NCBI GenBank assembly: GCA_023424585.1 | Contig: JAFADT010000875.1 | Span: 1 to 13,141, forward strand | Reading direction: 5' to 3' | Source: Pseudomonadota bacterium | Lineage (GTDB): Bacteria; Myxococcota; Myxococcia; Myxococcales; Myxococcaceae | Length of the DNA stretch: 13,141 nt | Part shown: positions 1 through 6,151 of the stretch, piece by piece | Numbering within the stretch: position 1 is the first letter of the stretch | Layout: each line of letters starts with the position of its first letter | Made by a program: the position numbers and the translations under genes | Notes under the pieces: model-generated | Databases searched by the model: none | Told to the model about the DNA's origin: nothing | What the model saw: only the letters and a program-made list of their open reading frames with translations

Positions 1-2
1 CG

Positions 3-125
3 CCGGAGGCGCGCGAGCGGCTGGAGCAGGCGAGGGAGCGCGCCCGGGTGGCGGGCTGGCGGGAGGGGGAGGCCCTGGCCGCGCAGGTGCTGGGGACGAT
101 GGAGGCCCGGGCCCCCCGCCGCTGA
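3..125 (+). CDS. 3' end of an unrecognised gene (partial)
   Basis: This is an open frame running in from the left edge and stopping at TGA 123-125. The 40 visible residues run from PEARERLEQARERARVAGW to the end ...GTMEARAPRR. They are rich in Arg, Glu and Ala and look like an amphipathic helix at the C-terminus of a soluble protein. Codons end mostly in G or C, as in the rest of the window, so it is probably a real gene end. The fragment is too short to name a family. The next gene on the same strand starts about 130 bases later. Confidence 0.55.
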   Translation, partial: PEARERLEQARERARVAGWREGEALAAQVLGTMEARAPRR

Positions 126-254
126 AAGTGCGGGAAATGCGTCAGCAGGCGTGCAGGCGCGCGGACTTTGGCGCGGGCGCGCACGGTTTTCACGCCCTCC
201 AGTGGGTCCGCCGGTAGACTTGGCCGCTCCCCACCCGCTCCCGTGCCTGCCTTC

Positions 255-1094
255 GTGAAGACGTCACGTTCCTTCTCCATTTCCCTCATGGGCCTCCTCG
301 CGCTGGCTGTGCTGGGCGCGTGCGGACCGTCGCCCTCCACCATCACCCTGGAGCCGCCCGAGCTGCGCTACCTGCGCACGCAGGGACAGAACCTGCCGCT
401 CGGCTACACGGTGCTGGACGCGGACGGGCGCAAGATGATGGACGCGCGCCTGCGCTGGACCAGCTCCGCGCCGGAGGTGGCCTCCGTGATGGAGGACGGC
501 ACGGTGGTGGTGCGCAGGTCCGGGAAGACCATCATCGGGGTGCAGGGGGGGCGGGCGAAGGCGGCGCTGCCGCTGGACCTCACCATCCTCGCGTCGCTGG
601 ACGTGCGCGCGCCGGGGGCGGACTTCGTGGAGGTGGGGCGCACCATCAAGCTGCGCGTGGTGGCGCGCAACGAGGCGGGCCACGTCATCGCGGACGCGGC
701 GCCCGCCTTCCGCTCCACCAACGAGGCCGTGGCGCGCGTGGAGAACGGCGAGCTCATCGCCGCGTCGGCCGGCGTGGCCACCATCACCGCGACGCTGGGG
801 CACCTGAGCCGCGCCATCGCCGTGCAGGTGGTGCCGCCGGACTTCGCGCGCCTGGGGCTGAACCTCACCTCGTACACCTTCAAGAAGAAGGGCCAGTCGG
901 TGATGGTCCAGGCGCGCGCGTACAACCGCAACGGCGTGGCGCTGGAGCAGGTGCCGCTGGAGTGGTTCAGCTCGAACAGCGCCGTGGTGACGGTGTCGCC
1001 CGAGGGCCGCGTGACGGCCGTGGGCCCGGGGCGCGCGGTGGTGTCGGTGGTGGCCGGCCGTCGCCGCACCGCCGCGGACTTCATCGTCGAGTAG
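255..1094 (+). CDS. Lipoprotein with three bacterial Ig-like (Big_2) domains
   Basis: This is a predicted lipid-anchored envelope protein of 279 residues. I chose the GTG at 255 because it gives a compact signal peptide: a basic start (MKTSRS), a hydrophobic core and the lipobox LGAC, with the lipidated Cys at residue 23. A GTG at 243 is the alternative; frames opening further upstream add an implausible Arg/Pro-rich leader. No good Shine-Dalgarno is visible. After the Cys come three repeats of the Big_2 type at about residues 29-109, 112-193 and 197-279. Each has the signature of a W/F-x-S-S/T-N-x-x-V-A stretch followed by V-x-x-x-G-x-A-x-V/I. The protein ends exactly at the end of the third domain, so nothing else is attached. 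In other proteins such domains act as stalks or adhesive modules; the ligand here is unknown. The gene converges on traB, with a hairpin between the two. Confidence 0.85.
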   Translation: MKTSRSFSISLMGLLALAVLGACGPSPSTITLEPPELRYLRTQGQNLPLGYTVLDADGRKMMDARLRWTSSAPEVASVMEDGTVVVRRSGKTIIGVQGGRAKAALPLDLTILASLDVRAPGADFVEVGRTIKLRVVARNEAGHVIADAAPAFRSTNEAVARVENGELIAASAGVATITATLGHLSRAIAVQVVPPDFARLGLNLTSYTFKKKGQSVMVQARAYNRNGVALEQVPLEWFSSNSAVVTVSPEGRVTAVGPGRAVVSVVAGRRRTAADFIVE

Positions 1095-1112
1095 GTCCGC
1101 CGCTCCGGCGCG

Positions 1113-1135
1113 GGCCCGCCCTGGCGCGGCGGGCC
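1113..1135. terminator. GC hairpin between convergent genes, candidate two-way terminator
   Basis: This is a perfect 8-bp inverted repeat, GGCCCGCC (1113-1120) and GGCGGGCC (1128-1135), with a 7-base loop. It sits in the 50-base gap between the Ig-domain lipoprotein stop (1094) and the traB stop (1145), so it follows both genes closely. Neither side has a T-run, so termination is inferred from position and stem strength only. Confidence 0.45.
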
Positions 1136-1144
1136 ACGGAGTCC

Positions 1145-2758
1145 CTACGGCCTCTTCGCGGGCGGGGCGGGGCGCTTGCCGCCCTTCTTCTTGGGCGCGG
1201 CCCCCGCGTCATCCGGGCAGGGCGGGCGCGGCCCGTCGCTCGGCGGCTGGATGGTGAACTCGACGCGGCGGTTGAGGGCCATGCCCTCCTCCGTGGCGTT
1301 GTCGGCCAGGGGCATGCTGCGCCCGAAGCCCTGCGAGCACACGCGCTCCGCGGCGACACCTGTCTCGATGAGGAAGCGCTTCACGCTGGCGGCGCGGCGC
1401 CTGGACAGGTCCAGGTTGTACTGGTCGCTGGCGCGCGAGTCGGTGTGGCCCTCGATGAGGATGCGGTCCATCCGCGGGTTCTCCTGCATCACCCGCGCGA
1501 CCTCCTCCAGCACGGGGAAGGACTCGGAGAGGATGACGTCCTGGTCGGTGGCGAAGTTCACCTGCTCCAGGATGACGATCTTGTTCCCCGACGTGCGCGC
1601 GAGCGGGCAGCCGTCGCGGCCGCGCTTGCCCTGCGGGACGTCCGGGCACTTGTCGATGCGGTCCACCACGCCGTCGGAGTCCGCGTCGGTGTCCGGGCAG
1701 CCGCCGTTCTCCACCGGGCCCGCGAGGTTGGGGCAGCGGTCGCGCTCGCCGATGACGCCGTCGTTGTCGGGGTCCACGGGCGGCGGGGGCGGCTCGGGTG
1801 GCTCCTTGAAGCGCTCGATGGCCTCCCACTCGCGCGTCTTGGCGGGCACCCAGAGGATGGACGTGAAGAAGCTCAGGTTCGGAGACGCCAGCGAGCAGCC
1901 GCAGCCCAGGCCGCCGCCGAAGGTGAAGGTGACGCCCAGCGAGCTGTACCAGCGCAGGCCGATGAGCAGCTCCGCGGGGATCTGCCGCTCCTGCCCCGGC
2001 GCCTTCTTGAGGCCGAACGCGCCGTTCACCATGCCCAGCGCGGTGATGCCGCTGCCGCGCAGGAGGGGCACCTCCGTGCCCAGGCCGAACGGAGCCATGT
2101 CCCCCAGCTCCACGTTGTTGAAGATGATGTCCGGCCGCTTCCAGAAGCCGCCGTTGAAGGCGAGGAGGATGCCGGACTCAAAGCGGTAGTCGAGCACCAG
2201 GCCCGGCGCCCAGGTGAGCTCGCCGTCACCGGCGAAGGCCTCCCGCACGCCGGTGGGGAAGCTGACGTTGAGCGTGAGCGAGGCGCCCCAGCCGTGGCCC
2301 TCCGCGGAGCGGCGCAGGCCGGGGATGGCCACCTTGCCCATGAGCCGCAGGTCGCCCAGGGCGAAGCTCTCCACGGGCCCTTCGGTGCCGATGACCTCCA
2401 GGTTCTGGCCGCCCTGGAGGAGCACGAGCGGCATGTCCACGCCCACTTCGGCCCAGTCGAAGAGGCCCACCGTGGCCATGACGTCCAGTTGGAGCCGGTT
2501 GCCCACGAGGCTGATGGAGCCCAGGTCGCCGTCCTTGGGGACGAGCGAGAGCGGGTTGATGGAGTAGCTGAGGTAGGGCCCGGCGGAGACGGACAGGTGG
2601 GACAGGGGCCGGGACTGGGTGACCATCACCAGGTCCTGCGGCGCGCCGGACGGGCGGAAGACCTGGATGTTGAAGCGCGGATCCGGCGCGGCGTGGGCGG
2701 CGGTGGACAGCGCGAGCGCCAGCAGCAGCGGGAGGAGCGGCGTGCGGGAGGGCTTCAT
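1145..2758 (-). CDS. traB: TraB-like outer membrane protein with TSP3 repeats and OmpA domain
   Basis: This is the predicted partner of TraA in outer membrane exchange, 537 residues long. An ATG at 2758-2756 overlaps the traA stop (ATGA). It gives a clear signal peptide cut near AHA/AP at residue 23; upstream in-frame sequence is only traA in another frame. Residues about 30-305 alternate polar and hydrophobic stretches with many Gly and aromatic residues, as expected of an outer membrane beta-barrel. A proline-rich linker (about 319-328) leads to two thrombospondin type 3 motifs (about 329-385: DPDNDGV...CP, DTDADSDGVVD...CP) that usually bind calcium. An OmpA-type peptidoglycan-binding domain follows (about 393-503). 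It keeps GHTD with Asp440 and LSRRRA with Arg455, the spacing of the pair that binds diaminopimelate in OmpA. The tail is Lys/Pro-rich. The order barrel-TSP3-OmpA plus the position directly after traA is the basis for the name. Without traA it would be called only an OmpA-family protein. Confidence 0.88.
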   Translation of the reverse strand: MKPSRTPLLPLLLALALSTAAHAAPDPRFNIQVFRPSGAPQDLVMVTQSRPLSHLSVSAGPYLSYSINPLSLVPKDGDLGSISLVGNRLQLDVMATVGLFDWAEVGVDMPLVLLQGGQNLEVIGTEGPVESFALGDLRLMGKVAIPGLRRSAEGHGWGASLTLNVSFPTGVREAFAGDGELTWAPGLVLDYRFESGILLAFNGGFWKRPDIIFNNVELGDMAPFGLGTEVPLLRGSGITALGMVNGAFGLKKAPGQERQIPAELLIGLRWYSSLGVTFTFGGGLGCGCSLASPNLSFFTSILWVPAKTREWEAIERFKEPPEPPPPPVDPDNDGVIGERDRCPNLAGPVENGGCPDTDADSDGVVDRIDKCPDVPQGKRGRDGCPLARTSGNKIVILEQVNFATDQDVILSESFPVLEEVARVMQENPRMDRILIEGHTDSRASDQYNLDLSRRRAASVKRFLIETGVAAERVCSQGFGRSMPLADNATEEGMALNRRVEFTIQPPSDGPRPPCPDDAGAAPKKKGGKRPAPPAKRP

Positions 2759-4866
2759 CGGACGCGGCGGGCGGAGCGCAGGAAGAGGAAGCCCAGGGCG
2801 AGGGTGACCAGCATGGCGGCGCTGCCGGCGGGGGTGTCCTCGGCGGTGGTGCCGCAGCAGAAGGCGCCGCCCTGGGGCTCGGTGCCGGGCTTGCGGCGGC
2901 CGCGTTCGCACTGCTGGGTCTGGGCGGAGCAGAACTCGACGCCCAGGCAGTCGCCGCTGTCGGAGCAGGACTCGAGGCAGGTGTTGGTGGTGAGGTCGCA
3001 GGTGCCGCCGCAGGGGCAGTGGGCGTCGGCGAAGCACTCGACGCACGCGGCGCCGTCGCATACGAGCCCCTCCGCGCACGTCACGGCGCACGCGCCGGTG
3101 TTGGAGCAGGTGCGGGTGGCGGGGTCGCAGGTGCCGCTGCCGCAGTCGGAGTCATTGACGCAGCCCACGCACACGCTGTTCTGGACGGTGCCGTCGGAGA
3201 GGCAGAACGGGGTCTCGCCGTCGCAGGCGTCACAGCGCGGGCCGCAGCGCCTGTCGGTGGTGCAGGAGCTGCATTCACCGCTGAGGCAGAACTGGCCGTC
3301 GCCGCACTCCAGGTCGTTGCGGCACTGGACGCAGACCTCGCCGTCGAGACAGAAGGGGCGCTCGCCGGGGCACTTGGAGCAGCCGGGGCCGCAGCGGTCG
3401 GAGGTGTTGCACTCCGGGATGGCGTCGACGCAGGCGCCGTTCAGGGTGTCGCAGCGCTGGCCGTTGGCGCACTGGCTGTCGGTGGTGCACTCGACGCAGG
3501 AGGGCGGAGCGCCGGGGGTGGGCGCGGCGCACTGGGTGCCCTTGGGGCAGCAGTTGCAGGAGTTGCCGGCGCAGGCGTCCTGGGTGTTGCAGGGCGTGCA
3601 GACGTGGTTGGAGCACGACTCGCCGCGGTCGCATTGGGCGTCGTCGTTGCACTCGACGCAGGTGTTGGCGGTGAGGTCGCAGACTTGGCTGCCGGGGCAC
3701 TCCGCGTCGGAGGTGCACTGGACGCAGGTGAAGTTCTCCTCGTCGCAGACCTGGCCGGAGCCGCAGTCGGAGTCGCGGACGCAGCCGGTGCAGACGTGGG
3801 TGGTGGTGTCGCAGCGGCCGGTGGCGCAGTCGCTGTTCTGGGTGCACTGGACGCAGGTGAACTGGCCGCTGACCTGGGCGCAGATGGGCGCGGTGGGGCC
3901 GCACGGAGAACACGTGTCGCCGCACAGGAGGTTCGTGTCACAGGGCGCGCAGAGCGCAGCGGAGTTGCAGTAGTAGGACGGACCGCAACTGCCGTTGCCG
4001 GGCTGGTTCGCGAACAGCCGGTTGCACTGGATGCACTGATCCAGGTTGTCCGGGAACGACGGGCGGCCGGTTTCCGTCTGGTAGAGCTGCGTGGGCTGGA
4101 CCAGCGAGAAACCAGCAGTGTTGAGCGGGACGACTGGAATTTGATTCGCGGGACGGTCGTAGTCCGCGAACGTTCCGTCGAGCACCGAGAACTCCAGTGC
4201 CGCGTGCTCCACGATCTGCGCGTAGAGCAGCTCAATGGGGTAGAGCCCGGATTGGGTGAAAGTGACGGCGTTGGTGGTACGTCGCGTGGGTGCGCCGAGC
4301 TCTGGTGGACGGATGACGATGTCGTAGCGTCTGTTGGCCTTGTCGAACAGCACGAGGCTGATCGCGTCGTCGGCGTAGAATCCGAAGTGCAGAACCCGTC
4401 CGACCATGTCCGGGATGACGTTCAGGTAGCCGCGAAAGCGAGAGACGAACCGGGTGGTCGAATCGTTGTAGTGGAAAGGGCAGCCACCTTGGGAGCAGCC
4501 TGAGACCTCGTTGACGAAGTCGCCGTAGCTCAGGATTCGACCGTCGTTCAGGTTGTTCGACAGATCGAACGCGGAGCGCAGCACGGAGGTCATGCGCGTC
4601 CCGCTGTTCTCCTCCATGTAGATGTTCAGGTTCTCGGTGTAGTTCGACTGACTTTGCGGATACTCCGCCGCAGGGCGCGTCCACACGTTGGACGCCATGC
4701 AAATCCCTGTACCGGGTTCAGTGGGAGAGGGCGCCGCAGGGGCTCCCGTCACCACCACATCCGGCAGCTTCTGCGCGACGACGGACGTGCTCGCGAGGCA
4801 CATCGCGAGCAGGAACAGCGCGGCGGTCGCGTGGAGGGAGAAGGGAGCAGTGCGCAAAACGCGCAC
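2755..4866 (-). CDS. traA: TraA-like outer membrane exchange receptor (PA14-like domain, Cys-rich stalk, MYXO-CTERM-type tail)
   Basis: This is a cell-surface kin-recognition adhesin of 703 residues. In M. xanthus, matching TraA proteins on two cells bind each other and allow outer membrane fusion and exchange of lipids and lipoproteins. The start is GTG 4866; an in-frame TGA lies 9 bases upstream and a GAAAGG sits just before it. The signal peptide ends near SVVA/Q (31/32). Residues about 66-277 form the N-terminal recognition region with a PA14-like core (about 143-235, including RGYLNVIPD, LHFGFYADDAISLVLFD and SGLYPIELLY). Residues 278-653 are a stalk with, by my count, 71 cysteines in repeats of the C-x2-C-x5-C-x5-C type. 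The tail has Gly-rich FCC (Cys670, Cys671), a hydrophobic segment (about 680-696) and a basic end RSARRVR. This is the MYXO-CTERM plan, in which a Cys is processed and lipidated for surface display. It overlaps traB by 4 bases, which suggests coupled translation. Confidence 0.9.
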   Translation of the reverse strand: MRVLRTAPFSLHATAALFLLAMCLASTSVVAQKLPDVVVTGAPAAPSPTEPGTGICMASNVWTRPAAEYPQSQSNYTENLNIYMEENSGTRMTSVLRSAFDLSNNLNDGRILSYGDFVNEVSGCSQGGCPFHYNDSTTRFVSRFRGYLNVIPDMVGRVLHFGFYADDAISLVLFDKANRRYDIVIRPPELGAPTRRTTNAVTFTQSGLYPIELLYAQIVEHAALEFSVLDGTFADYDRPANQIPVVPLNTAGFSLVQPTQLYQTETGRPSFPDNLDQCIQCNRLFANQPGNGSCGPSYYCNSAALCAPCDTNLLCGDTCSPCGPTAPICAQVSGQFTCVQCTQNSDCATGRCDTTTHVCTGCVRDSDCGSGQVCDEENFTCVQCTSDAECPGSQVCDLTANTCVECNDDAQCDRGESCSNHVCTPCNTQDACAGNSCNCCPKGTQCAAPTPGAPPSCVECTTDSQCANGQRCDTLNGACVDAIPECNTSDRCGPGCSKCPGERPFCLDGEVCVQCRNDLECGDGQFCLSGECSSCTTDRRCGPRCDACDGETPFCLSDGTVQNSVCVGCVNDSDCGSGTCDPATRTCSNTGACAVTCAEGLVCDGAACVECFADAHCPCGGTCDLTTNTCLESCSDSGDCLGVEFCSAQTQQCERGRRKPGTEPQGGAFCCGTTAEDTPAGSAAMLVTLALGFLFLRSARRVR

Positions 4867-4880
4867 AGCCTTTCAGATCT

Positions 4881-4897
4881 GGTTGACGTTCTCAACC
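4881..4897. promoter_or_regulatory. Inverted repeat just upstream of traA
   Basis: A perfect inverted repeat GGTTGA-N5-TCAACC lies 15-31 bases before the traA GTG, within the 148-base gap between the DAC-like gene and traA. It is either a small operator or a short 5' leader hairpin just above the ribosome-binding region. I saw no convincing -35/-10 pair here. The stem is only 6 bp, so function is uncertain. Confidence 0.35.
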
Positions 4898-5014
4898 TTC
4901 CGCCCGCGTCTCAAAACCCCGTGCCGCATGCGACCTCCAGGGTCCTCCATTCCTCTGGGCCGCAAGCAATCCGGACAGCACGCAAAACCGGAACCCATCC
5001 GCGTGCCGGAAACG

Positions 5015-6100
5015 TCACGCGCGACGGCAGGCGACGTCCCCATCCTGCGAGCGGATGAACGCCGCGGCGAGCTCGGTGCCCAGGGCCGCGCACAGCACCT
5101 CGTACGTCCGCCGCCGCGCCCCGCCGTAGAAGCCCGGCTGCCGGGTCAGGGTCTCCGGGTGACGCACGAAGACGTTGTACCCGAGGATGCACCCATCCGC
5201 GCGCAGCACGGTGATGCCGTCGGTGGCCATCATGCCGCGCAGGAGCTGCGCGGTCGCACGCACCGCCGACGCCACGCTGTCGTCCTGGGTCGCGTGGTGA
5301 CGATCCAGCAGCGCCACCACGTCCATGGGCCGGGGCAACAGGATGCCGTCCACGAACAGCGCCGAGCCCGCGCGCTCCCGGGGCAGCACCGCCACCAGTG
5401 TGCCGTGCGAGGACTGCATCACCTCGAAGAGCACCCGCCGGAAGAAGCCCCGCGCGTGCTCACGGCTGGAGGGCAGGACCTGCTCGGTCACCGCGCTCGC
5501 CAGGGCGTCCAGCACCACCGAGGGGGGCTCCAGATCGATACGCGCGCCGGACAGGTACACGTGCCGGCACAGGTCCCCACAGCCGCGCAGCTCGATGATG
5601 TTGTCCGCGAGCTGCAACACGCCCACCACGCGCGCGCCCCGGTCCGGCGCGTGCCGCAGGCGCTCCAGGGGCGTCTCCGCCAGGGGGAACGGATCCGTGC
5701 GGAAGATGCCGTAGGAGAGGCCCGCCGGCTCACGCAGCAGGTACAGCGCCCACCAGCGCCCCTGGCCCAGGGGCGCGCACTGCTTGAGCGCGCGCTGGAT
5801 GGTGGCGCGGTTGCGCGGCCCCACGCCGATGGGGATCGGATCATGTCCGCCCAGCAGCTCCATCATCGTGCCCAGGTCGTCCCCCAGGAACGCGGTGGGG
5901 AACAGCAGCGCGCCCTCCTCGCGGTAGCGCGACAGCGTCACCAGCAGCTCGCTGAGGGCGTCCGCCGTCTGCGGACACGTCATGTCCGCCTCGTCGAGGA
6001 ACGCACTGACGGACTCGGTCAGCAGGTGACGGAACGACAGGATGGGAGGTGAACCCGCTTCCGGGCCCGGACCGGTCATGGCGGACCCAGCATGGCGCAT
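5015..6100 (-). CDS. DisA-N/DAC-like putative nucleotide-sensor protein (DACNV-type candidate)
   Basis: This is a soluble protein of 361 residues with no signal peptide or membrane segment. The C-terminal third resembles the fold of diadenylate cyclase (DisA-N) domains. A T-DGITVL strand (294-299) followed by ADG-CILGY sits where the DGA motif normally lies. GGARRRTYE (326-334) sits where G-T-RHR lies, and a final LAAAFIRSQDGDVA segment matches the domain's closing strand. The cyclase motifs are altered (DGI for DGA, RRR for RHR), so I infer ligand sensing rather than c-di-AMP synthesis; the DACNV family of predicted sensors is the closest match I recall. Residues 20-230 are unrecognised. Starts at 6100 or 6079 are both possible, neither with a strong Shine-Dalgarno. 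It follows the GTPase gene by 51-72 bases on the same strand and precedes traA by 148 bases, so cotranscription is plausible. The family call is from memory of motifs and is moderate. Confidence 0.55.
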   Translation of the reverse strand: MRHAGSAMTGPGPEAGSPPILSFRHLLTESVSAFLDEADMTCPQTADALSELLVTLSRYREEGALLFPTAFLGDDLGTMMELLGGHDPIPIGVGPRNRATIQRALKQCAPLGQGRWWALYLLREPAGLSYGIFRTDPFPLAETPLERLRHAPDRGARVVGVLQLADNIIELRGCGDLCRHVYLSGARIDLEPPSVVLDALASAVTEQVLPSSREHARGFFRRVLFEVMQSSHGTLVAVLPRERAGSALFVDGILLPRPMDVVALLDRHHATQDDSVASAVRATAQLLRGMMATDGITVLRADGCILGYNVFVRHPETLTRQPGFYGGARRRTYEVLCAALGTELAAAFIRSQDGDVACRRA

Positions 6101-6151
6101 CGGCGGCGGCGAGGCACGAAGTCTCGCCGCCCTCCCGGAGGCTGGGACGTG

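Noticed and set aside
126..254. Promoter for the Ig-domain lipoprotein, with TAGACT near 214 as a -10
   Set aside because: No matching -35 at suitable spacing, and a single hexamer match is not enough to call a promoter.
320..3973. A very long + strand open frame of more than 1200 codons running through the lipoprotein and antisense to traB and traA
   Set aside because: It overlaps three well-supported genes in the wrong frame. Its translation is low-complexity (Ala, Gly, Arg, His, Val) and has no domain. Long antisense frames are expected where codons end in G or C.
2899..4035. Repetitive-looking DNA with recurring CGCAG/GTCGCA units, considered as a DNA tandem repeat or CRISPR-like array
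   Set aside because: Unit lengths vary and the pattern is explained by Cys-rich protein repeats of TraA. There are no constant repeats with spacers.
5015..6100. Active diadenylate cyclase (DisA/CdaA) assignment
   Set aside because: The DGA and RHR motifs are both altered and there is no DisA C-terminal region or CdaA membrane segment. A sensor role is the safer reading.
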